64,000 nucleotides of DNA from Fragilaria crotonensis. Its lineage: Eukaryota; Bacillariophyta; Fragilariophyceae; Fragilariales; Fragilariaceae. Numbering within the stretch: position 1 is the first letter of the stretch; each line of letters opens with the position of its first letter. The stretch covers positions 42,673 through 106,672 of the forward strand of contig JAKSYS010000142.1 of assembly GCA_022925895.1 (NCBI GenBank), written 5' to 3'. Positions 10,717 through 22,490 of the stretch are shown piece by piece. The position numbers and the translations under genes are program-made. Under the pieces are notes generated by a model, which was given only the letters and a program-made list of their open reading frames with translations, was not told where the DNA came from and searched no databases.

Positions 10717-13707
10717 GATGCTGACCCGCCGCCTTGAGAGAGTTTTTCCTTGTATCGACTCTCAAGGTCGGTGGTGATATCGTCCAGCTTCTTTGTTGTG
10801 GCCTGTGGGAGTAGAGCCGTGTTGTTGTCGTCAGGTAGTGGTGTTTGAGCCGCCTGAGATAAAAGAGCCGGACTCTCCAGATCACGATCGAGTGCCTCTG
10901 ATGTCTGTGTGTCGATGATAGATGATCTGTGGATTTGACTGTTGCCAGAATTATCATACTGATCATTAGCCTGCTGCCGCACACCAGCGTCTCCAGTTTC
11001 AGTTTCTGTACAGCCCGTCCGATACTTCTTTTTGATAGGTGACGAAAATGAGACCCGATCCAGCTGACGATTTGAATATTCAGAAGAAGGAGACGAGTGC
11101 TGTGTGTTGTCTTCCTCGACTACTGCACGGTGTGTTGCAATGGTCATGGTCTGGCCACCAGTCGCCTGACTACCAGTCTGAATATGTGTCTGAGCGATCA
11201 TATCCATAAGTGCTGATATCTTATCGCTGAGTGTATTCATTGTTCCCCCAACTCCGGCTTGTTTCTCCATAACATTCATCAGATTGCCCTCCATCATGTC
11301 AAAACGGTGATCCAGGTCATCGAATCGTGTGAATTGTCGTTCCATGCGTTCCAGTCTCTCAGTGTTGATACGATCCTTCCGATCGAATTCCTTTTGCTGA
11401 CGTTGTATCCGAGCATCAATTTCTTGAAAGCGGGCCGTGGACGTCGACATTGATGACAGGCGGGAACTAATTGAGTGATTTGAGTCCGTAGACGCCTCCG
11501 TAAGAACCGTTGACCGCAGCCCATATTGATCTCGAATTGATTCCAGTGGGGTAGGGGCATCCTTGGCTTCGACGTTTTGTCCTTGTCCACGGATGAGCGC
11601 GTCTCGGCCTGTGGTGGAGGCGAAGAATTTGGTGTTGATTTGCTTTCTACGGATCCTCCAGATACGCGAGATGACTCGGCTCTTGAGTCTGATTCTTGTG
11701 ATGCTGAATCGACGCTTTGAGCTGTTGTTTGTTTCCACGATTCCGTAGACGAAAATAGTTTGTCGATGAAAGACAAATTTGCGTTTACTTTGGAGACCAC
11801 GTGGATGACTGTTGGAGGGGGTCCGATAGCGTCCCTAAATCGTTCCTCTCTGATTGAGAAAGGAAATACTCGACGGCGGTACTCTTCAAAAGCTTTGCGA
11901 ACCGTGTCTTCATGCTGAGGAGCCATGAGTAAAAATGATTTTTGATCGTATCCGCCATTGACGACGTCGACATGTGCTGATTCGTTTCCCTCTGCTGATA
12001 CAATGGATGCCGCCCAGTCCCTTGTGGTCCTCTCCATCTGTGTGCCATCCGGAAAGAACTCAGTCCTCACAGTATCGAGATTGTTAATCATTGGGGACAA
12101 TTGAATAAAACGAAGCGACTTGATATAGGAATCGTGCTTCTCAAACAAGGTCATTGCTTCTGTCGTTGTCATCTTCGCAAACGCAAACCGTGGAATATAT
12201 ACTCCCGCCCCAGATCCGTCCAAAGTAGAGAGCAAAGTCTGGCTCAGAGAATGGACATGGTTTTTCCCACATTGTACCACAAGGTGATTGATATCTTGGT
12301 CGAATGGCGTGCGACGATGGAGAAAGATGTTAAAAAATGGGGTCGTGTCGGGAAGCTTGCTCCTGAGACTTTGTAGAAACCGGGTACGATGCGTAGTACG
12401 AGGAGCTTTGAGAAGGATGTAGCCAGCAATAACATCATCTCCGCTTGTACTTTTGGAATTGGAAAAGACGCCGTTACTTTGTTCCTTGTAAATGCTTCCT
12501 GCACGCGTGGCAGATTCCTCCAGGAAAAAGAAGGTTTGTCAGTAAAACCGAAGCGAAGAGGCACAATGATTTGCGATTGGGAAGGTAAAACGGAAAGAGA
12601 GGGCAAATATACGATCGCACTTCCTCTGGTGTCATTTTGGAAATGGAATTGCAGTGTTCCGTTCCTTCGTCTGTCCATCGGTATAAAAGACCATCTTCAT
12701 CTCGGAAAACATCGTTGAGAAGCGAATGGATCTCAGCGGACAATGCGTTCGACTTCTGAGATAGCGCAAGAGAGACCACTTCTGAGTTCGTTTTCCAGCG
12801 AAGCGAGATCCGGATTGTGCCATCGTTGATTGGAACGTTCGAGTTTGGAATCAGAGCTGACATCTTTCCATCGGTGGACGATGAGAATGAATTCGAATCT
12901 TCCTTTCTTTCATGCTCGTGTTTACGACTTGTTGGTAGCGGATTGTTTGTCTGCAAGTTTGGCTTGTTCTGCGGTGGTTTGTTCGGCTGCAACGTGATCG
13001 GAGGATTGGCTGGTGGGACTATCTTTGCTGGAAATGGAGGATCAACTTCCATTGGTTCATCATCTTGTTCTTCTGGGATTGGAGGTGTGGTGAATGCCAG
13101 TTGCTGTTTGAAGAGGTCTGTTGTCTTGAGAACAATCGACGTCTTTTCGAAGCCAAGGATGCTTTCCTAGCAGTCTGAGTTCGACGTTTAGCCTTTGCGG
13201 ATCCAATGACCTTGTTCCATGAGTAGATGTTAGACGCGCGCTTGACCATTCTGCAAAACCGATGTTAACCGTGTCCACCGGAAGAACTTTGTCGGTGTGA
13301 GTGGATAGATAAGGTAGCGAAAAGGTATTTGCCCAATCGTGAAGCTTCTTTGGAACATCAAGTTTGCGATCAATGTGATACATATATCGGTACCAGACAA
13401 CTAGGTGAAGTTGAAGTTGGTCGGTGTCAAAATTGTTCCAGAGTGCTTCGAAATCGGTGAAAGACACAATGTCCCGCCCGAGGGTGGTGAACCTATGCCA
13501 GGCAGTTGGGGTGGTGTCGTTGCGTTGAACTGTTTCCTCATAGATTCGTTTGACTCGTTCGTTCTGAGTTTCAGACAAATGTTCTGGGGGAATGTCAATG
13601 TCGGGGAAAGCTTTCCAATCTTTCAACAGAAAACCAAAGGAGTCATCAGTGTCAGGTGGAAGAGACGTAAGAAGGGTGGAGAACGGAGGATCCGCTGTTT
13701 CGGTCAT
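10713..13707 (-). pseudogene. LINE ORF1, broken by frameshifts
   Basis: Overlapping minus-strand frames (13707-13060, 13052-12474, 12678-12244, 12280-11294, 11738-10713) follow each other and read as one protein of roughly 1,000 residues interrupted by about five frameshifts. I use the ATG at 13707 (MTETADPPFS). The middle is Pro-rich, the C-terminal third has a predicted coiled coil (FQEIDARIQRQQKEFDRKD and the Arg/Glu repeats after it), and the end is Gly/Ser-rich. I recognise no RRM or CCHC knuckle. By position it is ORF1, the RNA-binding partner of the reverse transcriptase. It ends only a few bases from the ORF2 start (overlap 10713-10716). Confidence 0.7.
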
Positions 13708-13802
13708 GGTGGTGACGTGCACGACGGCCTCGTTGATTTTACTACAGTAAATCGGTTGACGGACGGACTGGTGTTGCAAATTCTTAATACTAGAAATTGT
13801 GT

Positions 13803-13816
13803 CGAACCAAGAAGTA
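13803..13816. repeat. Target-site duplication of the LINE, right copy
   Basis: Exact match to 4820-4833 (cgaaccaagaagta). It marks the 5' end of the element. Confidence 0.9.
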
Positions 13817-14256
13817 CTATCAGTTGAACCATACTGCTATCATAATTAGTATCCAACATATATCGAATCAAGGCTAAATCTTTACAACCCTTAATTGATA
13901 ATAACTTATCAGAGAACTTGATGAAGGGCTTTATTTTTGATAATCCAATCAGATCGCGAGCGAATCTGATGTGCAGAGATCTCCAAGCTCCAAGTATTGC
14001 TGGAAGCGTGAGATCGCATAAAAACATTAAATCTATCCTCCCGAACTCAGCCGTTAACTAGTCGTTATGACCACGAACCCGGCCTTATTTCGTACTATGA
14101 CTGCACGTGCTGTGCGTCAGACATAAAAACCACAAAACGGCACAACGATCGAGCCCTTTCGTTAGTTATATCCACTGACGCATCAAGGACATCTGTTGTC
14201 ATTTTCACACTCACCAACACCTCATTTCTATTCAGTGGAAGTGTAAACGAACGACC
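13817..14256. other. Intergenic upstream of lipase-like gene
   Basis: About 440 bp holds the pre-insertion sequence next to the LINE and then the presumed promoter of the hydrolase gene. I see no clear motif. Confidence 0.4.
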
Positions 14257-16137
14257 ATGAAGATCGTTGTCCATATCCATCTTCGTATCGCAGTAACAGC
14301 GGCACTCTTGTTTCTCCTTAGCAGCAGCAGGTCTTGTGATGCTGCTGAGGTTCCTCGCCGTCGTCTTGAAAACAATTGGACGTCGATTCCACCACAAGTC
14401 CCACCAACACGCCAATGCGGGCAGATTATTAACCTTGTCACTCTCCCACAAATTCAATTGGCTGCAACGTCGTTGATTAAACTAGCCTTTCCGGAAGCGT
14501 TTGTCACCGTTGCGATTTCTTCCCTTGGGACACTCTTCCGTTACAGTGTCCAAGCTCAAGTTGTCTGTGCAAGTTGCGATGAAATGATGTCGATGTATTC
14601 GGAGGACGACTCAGTTTTGAACACGACTGGACGTTTTGCGTTCTCTTCGTACTGTGATTCAAACAAATTCGCAGCCAATGTTACCCGCAGTGCACTTCTC
14701 TTGATCCCATTCGATCCAGATTCAGGGAAAGCCGTCGTTGGCACCGTCCAAACGCATCTCTCTATGCCATCCTTTAATTTTGGAGAACAACTCGGTGCCC
14801 CCTCGGAATATTGGTTACAAGATTTTGATGTCTTCAATTCAACTGACCCGGATGTCATTCTCTCCGCCCTCACTTCTTTCAGGGACGGCTTGGTTTCACT
14901 TCTCAAGGCATCCGTGGGAGTTGTCGTCGTTGTCCCGGATTATTTGGGGTATGGACAGTCCTACGAATCAATCAAAGCCGATGGGATCTTTGATCTGTAT
15001 CAACAAGCAGCTGCAATTTCCTTTCTCAAGAGTAAGAGTCTTGTCGAATCATCAGGATGCACGTTTCTCAGCAATTTGTCGTCCGCATCGGGATATTCGT
15101 CTGGAGGTGCGTCGAGCATTGCCGGAGCACTGGCCTGGCAGGGACTTGGACAAGTGATTCTCAATGTAGATTCAGGTGGTGCACCATTCCGTCCGTCCTT
15201 TCAATTTGCATATGTGATTGATCAAATGGATCAAGGCACCGACAATACGTTGTTGCGGACCATTTCGTGCGCAATTGCCACAACCTTCTCGTCCAAAGTA
15301 CCAGGACTCCCCAACACCAATACGAGCCAAAATATCATCAATGATGAATGGTTGGATTTTATGATTGTGTTGGCTGATACCAGTCCGTCGATGGAACTTG
15401 TAGACAGCCTGATGCCGGTCCCTGCAACCAACATCTTTACCACTGCCATGTTGGACAAAACTAGGGTGAGTAAACGTCTGCGATACCACGACGCTAATGG
15501 TCGCGACAATCATCAAGGCCTCTCACTACGTTCCATTTATCAACATTCCGTCAAAAATCTAACACTACAAATTGAATTCCTCTCACCATAGGACCTGCTC
15601 GCTCAAAACATCACCGACCTGTGCTACAATTCTACTCCTGGCATTGACGACTTGTTATGCCAAACACTTGAAGAGAACTCGTATATTGATTTGGTGGAAG
15701 CAACCACTTTTCCCATTTCTATTTGTCACAGTCCCGACGATGAGGTCGTCCCCATTGCTCATGCTCCCAACATGTCTGCCAATTCCCTCCTCTACGAAGC
15801 ATCCCTATTCGGTAGTCTCCTCGCAGCGACTGGTTCTCACGTGGAAGCAGGCGCCTTCTGCAATTTGTATCAATTGTTTCAGTTTTCAGAGTTTTCCAGT
15901 GTACCATTTTCATCATCATCGTCTTCCTTGGCGGGCATTGTTGGGACAAGCAATGACATCCCTTCGAGCTGTACTGAATTGGCTACACCAACGCCAATGA
16001 ATGGGTCCTCCTTGGCACCTACCATGTTTCCAACTGCTTCACCCACAACAGTTTCGTCAAGTCACAAAATGAATTGTTTTGGTGCTACCACAATGACAGC
16101 CGTCGTTCTATTCCTTGTTGTTGCCATTGTTATATAA
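14257..16137 (+). CDS. Secreted lipase-like alpha/beta hydrolase (spliced)
   Basis: Two exons, 14257-15465 and 15592-16137, are joined across a 126-bp intron (GTGAGT..CCATAG, phase 0), giving about 584 residues. An N-terminal signal peptide is visible (VTAALLFLLSSSRSCDA). The core has VVVVVPDYLGYGQS, the typical strand and oxyanion region, and the nucleophile elbow GYSSGG near residue 287. An Asp-containing strand (CHSPDDEVVP) follows in exon 2. Several NxT/S sites and many Cys support secretion. The C-terminus is a Ser/Thr-rich stretch followed by a hydrophobic end (TMTAVVLFLVVAIVI), which suggests GPI anchoring or a membrane tail. The layout resembles secretory lipases and serine esterases; the substrate cannot be told. 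The frame is intact. Confidence 0.82.
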
Positions 16138-16712
16138 AATCTTTCCATAAAAGAGTGCTCTCGCCATGATGTTGGTATTTTATGATCGAACGAAAGAGAT
16201 TCTCGTTGGATGGCAACTACTATATTCATGAATAAATGAATAGGAGTGGCGTCGTTGTTGGGGTGGACTGTGTCGGACAGAACGTGAGGAGGAATTGGCG
16301 GTGAAGAGGAGATTTAAAATCGTAAATGAGTTTTTGGTTATGATTGTTTTCTTGAGCAATGCAAGGCTCATTCTTAATTTTGCATCCGATTCAAGTTCGG
16401 TATCATGCCGATGTAGTTGGATTGAGTGCATGGCACAGTTTTGTATCGCAGGAATTTCGATTCCAATCATGATCCAACAGGAATTGTTCCACCGGAAACG
16501 AGCTGTCCTGACGGGACGTCTAACAAACCTATTTAGCGTTTGTACCAGATCAAAGACGTCACAAGTAGATACTCTAAGTATAAATCACTTGAACTTAAAT
16601 CAAGCCAATCTATGTGATATTCGGAGTACTAGTCGTAGTTATTACTGCCATCAAATTTCCATACATGCCTGATCAAACAGGTCGACGCAACACCGTTCCA
16701 ATGTTGTTATGT
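16138..16712. other. Intergenic between convergent genes
   Basis: About 575 bp lies between the lipase-like gene and the end of the broken cysteine-rich gene. I see no feature beyond short random frames. Confidence 0.4.
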
Positions 16713-18749
16713 CTAAAGAAGAACCAACAACAAAAAAGAGCAGGCAGTCGAAAGGAGAGAACCAGTCACAATTCCACTCATTGTGAAACCCGCTGACTTG
16801 GTTGGAGCTTTTGTTGGGACCTGCGACATGCTCCTGGGAGCCTCAGAGGGTGTTGGACTTTCGACGCTGCTTGGAGCCGTTGTCAGTGCCTGCGACGTGC
16901 TGCTCGGCGACTCGGATAGAACGATTTCATCGCAACCACATGCCTCAACGACTGCATTCGTCAACGAATCAGTGCAAAACGCATCAGGAATGAGTCGTTG
17001 CAACCCAGCAGCTTCAAAAGTACTGCACTGAAACGTCAAGCCATTGAACAATACACTCGCCGACTTGTCCTTGACAAAGTAACCTTCACTGCACACGTGG
17101 CAGACAGAGTTCCCTCCTTGCGGCGTCGGCAAGCTGGCAAGGAATGGCGGGAGCGAGATGACTGTGCCTGGGGCCAAGGTAGTTGGCGCAGTTGGAGTTA
17201 TTGGAGCAGTTGGGACGATTGGTGCTGCTGGGCTTGGTGGCGGGTTGACACCACTGCTGCTGGGCGACGCGGATAGAACTATTTCATCGCAACCACATGC
17301 CTCAACGACTGCATTCGTCAACGAATCAGTGCAAAACGCATCAGGAATGAGTCGTTGCAACCCAGCAGCTTCAAAAGTACTGCACTGAAACGTCAAGCCA
17401 TTGAACGACACACTCGCCGACTTTGTCCTTGACAAAGTAACCTTCACTGCACACGTGGCAGACAGAGTTCCCTCCTTGCGGCGTCGGCAAGCTGGCAAGG
17501 AATGGCGGGAGCGAGATGACTGTGCCTGGGGCCAAGGTAGTTGGCGCAGTTGGAGTTATTGGAGCAGTTGGGACGATTGGTGCTGCTGGGCTTGGTGGCG
17601 GGTTGACACCACTGCTGCTGGGCGACGCGGATAGAACTATTTCATCGCAACCACATGCCTCAACGACTGCATTCGTCAACGAATCAGTGCAAAACGCATC
17701 AGGAATGAGTCGTTGCAACCCAGCAGCTTCAAAAGTACTGCACTGAAACGTCAAGCCATTGAACGACACACTCGCCGCTTTGTCCTTGACAAAGTAACCT
17801 TCACTGCACACGTGGCAGACAGAGTTCCCTCCTTGCGGCGTCGGCAAGCTGGCAAGGAATGGCGGGAGCGAGATGACTGTGCCTGGGGCCAAGGTAGTTG
17901 GCGCAGTTGGAGTTATTGGAGCAGTTGGGACTTTGAGCTGGGGTTCGAATTGCTGAACCGCGGATAGAACTATTTCATCGCAACCACATGCCTCAACGAC
18001 TGCATTCGTCAACGAATCAGTGCAAAACGCATCAGGAATGAGTCGTTGCAACCCAGCAGCTTCAAAGTACTGCACTGAAACGTCAAGCCATTGAACAATA
18101 CACTCGCCGACTTGTCCTTGACAAAGTAACCTTCACTGCACACGTGGCAGACAGAGTTCCTCCTTGCGGCGTCGGCAAGCTGGCAGAGGCGGGAAGAGAT
18201 AGTGCCTGGGGCCAATGGGCGCAGTTGGGTTAAGCAGCTGGGACGATTGGTGCTGCTGGGCTTGCTGGCGGGTTGAACCATGCTGCTGGGCACGCGGATA
18301 GAACTATTTCATCTGCCTCAACGACTGCATTCGTCAACGAATCAGTGCAAAACGCATCAGGAATGAGTCGTTGCAACCCAGCAGCTTCAAAAGTACTGCA
18401 CTGAAACGTCAAGCCATTGAACAATACACTCGCCGACTTGTCCTTGACAAAGTAACCTTCACTGCACACGTGGCAAACAGAGTATCCTCCTTGCGGCGTC
18501 GGCAAGCTGGCAAGGAATGGCGGGAGCGAGATGACTGTGCCTGGGGCCAAGGTAGTTGGCGCAGTTGGAGTTATCGGAGCAGTTGGGCTTTGAGCTAGGG
18601 TTCGAATTGTGAACCCTGCAGAGCCAATCATGGTGGGCATGGATGCAGGAACTGCCATTCCGAACGAGGGAGAGTTTTCTCGAAAATGGGTGGGGGGGAA
18701 TCGACTGGCCCGCAATAGCGAGAGCAAGTAGGATGACAATGCGGAACAT
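16713..18749 (-). pseudogene. Cysteine-rich repeat protein paralog, frameshifted
   Basis: This is a close paralog of the intact gene at 20374-22146. It starts MFRIVILLALAIAGQSIPP and has five copies of a Cys module (CHVCSEGYFVKDK..C..FCTDSL..CGCDEI) separated by Pro/Thr linkers. It ends in a hydrophobic GPI-like tail (SLLSTACSFLLLVLL). The frame is broken at a run of seven G at 18692-18698, by an extra T at 17421-17423, by a missing A near 18065 and by small deletions in the copy around 18180-18300; another copy lost the CGC codons. Nearly all lesions are one-base or short indels inside almost identical repeats, so assembly error is an alternative to a true pseudogene. Confidence 0.75.
16919..18500 (-). 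repeat. 357-bp tandem repeats encoding the Cys module
   Basis: The anchor gaac(t/g)atttcatc begins at 16919, 17276, 17634, 17967 and 18301, giving spacings of 357, 358, 333 and 334 bp. The first three units are almost identical at nucleotide level, including synonymous sites. Units four and five are shorter in the linker. Each unit encodes one Cys module plus one Pro/Thr linker. Confidence 0.9.
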
Positions 18750-20373
18750 GGTAAGCAGCTGTTGTCCCTTGCTGACATGTAAAATGGATCCAGTGGTTCT
18801 CTAACGATGCTTCTTGTCAGATGACTGCTGACTTCTGGTACACCTGATCACAAGAAAACGCCGATTTCATCAATCCCAAGCGCGACTATGGAGCAATATG
18901 CTACTAGCGTATGGTCATATCACATGGTCATAGATCTGGAGTATGAGCTCGAGTTAGACACATGTAAGTGCATACACAAAACATCCATACGTGAATTTCG
19001 GAAATGCTTATATTTATTGATATATTTATAAACATTTGCATCGGTATGTCACCATCGAAGGACTGAAGTTTCGAAGTGCACATGACCAGTTGATTTTGGA
19101 AGTCGCATACGACGTACAGTACTAGTACTCGACTTTTCATTGCAGTTTCATGCTCAATTTCATCTTGACCACGGGTTTGATAAGGAAAATTACTCCAGAA
19201 TCCAGAAAGATGTCTTTTTTAATCCTCCAAATATGCCCATACATGCCAAGCATCTGTACCGGTAGAAGGCAGACGGAAATTCTTGGTATCGGCTTATGAT
19301 TGCGATTTGCAAGTTAAGGCATTTCCCCTCCCAGTCGAAGATCCTCAGTCAAGGCTCGGATGAAAGTGTTGTAATGTATTTGAAAACGATGGTCATCAGC
19401 CACGTTTTGTTGCCGAAAGGTTCTGGGGTTGACGCCGTCCAATATGATTTATCAGCTCAGGCATGACTATGTCTGGTTAAAGGAGAGATGTGGGTCGTTC
19501 GATGTGGAATATGTCCACTGATCAGATCCGGAAAGCGAACCGACTTCTTCATCGGTACATGATCGATGCTGAAAAAATGGCAGCTGCGACCGGAAATTGG
19601 AACAAATGGTCATGACAAACAATCCAGCGCTGGTGCGCATGGCAGCAGATCGAGTCAAGAATATGACGAATATTGGAAGGCTTAACAGCAACAGCTTCGT
19701 TGACAACAACAACCCACAGCGGCAGTGGCATCAACAAATGGCGCTCGCATGGCGGCTCCATCCAATCTTACAGCTGGATTCTTTAGCAACTCAACCATCA
19801 GGCAGAAGCACCGCGTCACATGTCACCCCAACTGATCTGACAAATCAATCCATGAGTGGCCTCGCTGCCTGATGAATAGATCGAACATGGAGCGCAAGAG
19901 ATATACCAAAGTCCTGACATCCTTGCATACATCTTGGTTTTTTTTATGACCAAGAATCAAATGAAAGGAATATCGCCTGAGAGGTATCGCACACGTGAAT
20001 TAGTGCCTGCTGGAATGGGCCCCTCCTACATGCTGGAAACCATGTACGGCAAACACCTATAGGAAATGATTAGCTCATGTTCAGGGAAAACCCAAATCCC
20101 TCAAGCAAATAGATGGCCGAGGAGTGCAGACGATCAAGCCACATCCACTGCTTGATGGTATGGTTGAAAAGCAGTTGGATGCAGGTGTTGACATGACAAA
20201 GGGGGATTCAATAGACTACGGCGCCAGAGCGGAACGTGTATGCTACAGGGAATGCCTCGTGCGGTGGTTACTTGTTGGGCTTATGTACGGGGTTATATTT
20301 GTAGAGTCCATCATTCGATGGATGCCTGCTCAAAAACGTCCATAGGACACGCGATCCAAAATAGGGACGTCAT
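18750..20373. other. Intergenic between the two Cys-rich paralogs
   Basis: About 1.6 kb. Apart from a possible degraded coding piece at 19502-19872, reported separately, I see no gene. Confidence 0.4.
19502..19872 (+). pseudogene. Possible STI1-like gene fragment
   Basis: Two frames joined by one shift read MSTDQIRKANRLLHR.. and then LEQMVMTNNPALVRMAADRV. This resembles the NNPALVRMAAD-type helical repeats of STI1/TPR co-chaperone-related proteins. The first frame is closed by a stop at about 19615, and downstream sequence is disordered. There is no start region or full domain. It looks like a short relic; a chance resemblance is possible. Confidence 0.3.
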
Positions 20374-22146
20374 CTAAAGAACTACAGGCAGAAGTAGGGA
20401 CAAGGTAGATGCAAGGACAGAACCAGTCGCAATTCCGCTCATAATGGTGAAAGCCGCGGACGTGGTTGGACCCAAAGTCGCGGCTGGCGACGTGTTGCTG
20501 CTGGGTGCCTCGGATGGTGTAAGTTCGTCACCAGCCGTCGACGTGTTGGGAGCGAGTGTCGTGACCTCCAAGGTGCTGCTCCCGGTAGGCGCCTTGGAGT
20601 TGATTATTTCATCGCAACCACATGCCGTCACAACTGCTTCTTGTATGTACAAATCGGTGCAAAAGTCACCAGGAAGGAGCCCCTGCAACCCAGCAGTCTC
20701 GAGATCACGGCACGTAAACCGAACGCCTGGAAGAAATATCGATGCATTTTTGTTCTGAACAAAGTAACCTTCACCGCAGACGTAGCAGACAGGTCTGGAA
20801 AGGATTGGTGGAATCGTGAAGGTTACACCTGGTGCCAAGGTTGTTGGTGCAGTCGGACTGAACGGAGCGGTTGGTGGAGCCGGAGGTGAAGGGCTGCTTG
20901 GCATGAATACGCTGTCGAACGCCTTCTGGCAACCACATTCATTCAGAACGGCTTCAAGCAAAGTATTGTTGCAATAAGCATCAGGAATCAATCGCTGGAA
21001 CCCTAGAGCCTGGATTTCGTTGCAAGTATACGAGACGCCTGAGAGAGTGACCGTTGCAGTTGTGTCGTAAATGATGAAGCCATTACCGCAAACTGGGCAG
21101 ACAGCGAAGCCTCCATCTGGTGTTGGAAAGTCGACCAGAACGATGGGTGGAAAGGTGAGGACGACGCCTGGGGCCAATGTAGTTGGTGCCGTTGGGCTTG
21201 GTGGCGGGTTGACAATAGTGCTGCTAGGTGCCGCGGAGTAAAAAATCTCATCGCAACCACATGCCTCAAGTACTGCATTTGTCAAGCTTTCGGTGCAGAA
21301 GGCAGGATGAATGCGTCGCTGGAAACCAAGAGCCTCCAGATCACGACAAGAAAACGTTACCCCATTAAAAGTCACCAATGCGTTTTTGTCCTTGACAAAG
21401 TAGCCTACACTGCAGACGTGGCAGAAAGGGAATCCTCCTTGGAGTGTCGGCAAGCCGGCAAGGAATGGTGGGACCGTCAAGGCTGTGCCTGGGGCCAACG
21501 TAGTTGGTGCAGTTGGAGTTATTGGAGCAAATGCAGCAACTGGGCTTGGAGGCGGGTTGGCAACTGGCATCAAGGCAGTGCTTCTGATGGTAGGGCGTGC
21601 AGAGGCAGTCATGCTAGTGGGAGTGTTTGGGTTCGTCGTCGCGGCTTGCGACGTGCTAGTAGGGGCCTCGGAGTAAACAATTTCATCGCAACCACATGCA
21701 AGAAGGACTGCATTTGTCAACGAATCAGTGCAAAAGGCATCAGGAAAGAGTCGTTGCAACCCAGCAGCTTCGATATCACCGCAATTAAACACAAGCCCAT
21801 TAAAAGTCACCACTGCACTTTTGTCCTTGACAAAGTAACCTACACTGCAAACATGGCAGACAGAGTATCCTCCTGGCGGCGTCGGCAAGCTGGCAAGGAA
21901 TGGTGGGAGCGTGAGGACTTGTCCTGGGGCAAAGGAAATTGGGGCCGTTGGGCTTGAAGGCGGGTTGGTAAGTGGCATGGTCGACATGCTTCTAATGGTA
22001 GGACCTGCAGACGCAATCATGATGGGAGTGTTGGGAGGAACTGCCGTTCCCAAAGCGGGAGAGCGTCGTGCTGGAGAATAGGTGGGAGGAATGGACTGGC
22101 CCTCAACAGCGAGAGTGATACCAAGGAGGATGACAATACGGAACAT
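20374..22146 (-). CDS. Secreted cysteine-rich repeat protein, GPI-like tail
   Basis: The open frame extends upstream to 22275, but the signal peptide begins at the internal ATG at 22146 (MFRIVILLGITLAVEGQSIPP), matching the paralog start, so I use it; the product is 590 residues. Four Cys modules follow, each about 65-70 residues with C-x2-C, single Cys in the middle and a final CGC (for example CHVCSVGYFVKDK..FCTDSL..ACGCDEI). Modules are separated by Pro/Thr/Ala linkers (SPTAPTTLAPG). The C-terminal Ser/Thr-rich region and hydrophobic end (SVLASTLSLLLPVVL) suggest a GPI-anchored surface protein. Similar Cys modules are common in predicted secreted diatom proteins, from memory. Ligand and role are unknown. 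Confidence 0.85.
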   Translation of the reverse strand: MFRIVILLGITLAVEGQSIPPTYSPARRSPALGTAVPPNTPIMIASAGPTIRSMSTMPLTNPPSSPTAPISFAPGQVLTLPPFLASLPTPPGGYSVCHVCSVGYFVKDKSAVVTFNGLVFNCGDIEAAGLQRLFPDAFCTDSLTNAVLLACGCDEIVYSEAPTSTSQAATTNPNTPTSMTASARPTIRSTALMPVANPPPSPVAAFAPITPTAPTTLAPGTALTVPPFLAGLPTLQGGFPFCHVCSVGYFVKDKNALVTFNGVTFSCRDLEALGFQRRIHPAFCTESLTNAVLEACGCDEIFYSAAPSSTIVNPPPSPTAPTTLAPGVVLTFPPIVLVDFPTPDGGFAVCPVCGNGFIIYDTTATVTLSGVSYTCNEIQALGFQRLIPDAYCNNTLLEAVLNECGCQKAFDSVFMPSSPSPPAPPTAPFSPTAPTTLAPGVTFTIPPILSRPVCYVCGEGYFVQNKNASIFLPGVRFTCRDLETAGLQGLLPGDFCTDLYIQEAVVTACGCDEIINSKAPTGSSTLEVTTLAPNTSTAGDELTPSEAPSSNTSPAATLGPTTSAAFTIMSGIATGSVLASTLSLLLPVVL

Positions 22147-22490
22147 CGCGAGGAGCTGTTTGCTGTCTTGTTGTTGGAGTGTGTAATTTATGAGATGCTC
22201 TGGTTTGTGTGGAAGAACAGTCGGCGGACGCCGTTTCGTGTGAATGATGGCGCGAAAAGCAAATTTCGCAACCACGTCTCAAAAACCAGAATGGCTAAAC
22301 CACCTTTTAACGAGAGATTCGTTCGTAGGTTCGTAGGGGGCTTTCGAATCCACAATTGATGCGTTCAGTACCGTTGTACGACTAATAGTACTTGCTGCTT
22401 GTTGGTAGTCATTTTAGTGTATGGGTACTCTGGTATGCTTAGGTACTCCAGTACCAGTGTAACTTAAGGCTTGCGTTTCTTCGAAGCGCA
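22147..22490. other. Intergenic upstream of Cys-rich gene
   Basis: About 340 bp is the presumed promoter of the minus-strand gene. It contains several GTACT words. No clear element is seen. Confidence 0.35.

Larger units (their letters stand above)
4834..13802 (-). mobile_element. Non-LTR retrotransposon (LINE), decayed full-length copy
   Basis: An element of about 8.97 kb is bounded by an exact 14-bp target duplication. Its 3' end, on the left, is a TA-rich tail (TATATATAT at 4832-4845). Read on the minus strand it encodes a long ORF1, an apurinic-type endonuclease, a reverse transcriptase, an RNase H domain and a Cys/His zinc motif. Both ORFs are broken by several frameshifts, so this copy is unlikely to move. 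The exact target duplication shows that the ends are real and the insertion is not very old. The order EN-RT-RNase H fits the LINE clades that carry RNase H. I did not assign a clade. Confidence 0.92.

Noticed and set aside
16919-18500. CRISPR-like array from regular repeats
   Set aside because: The 357-bp units are coding, without unique spacers between short repeats, and the genome is eukaryotic.
19900-20345. Plus-strand 73-codon frame at 20124 as a gene
   Set aside because: Short, with no domain and no matching neighbour; composition is not distinct.
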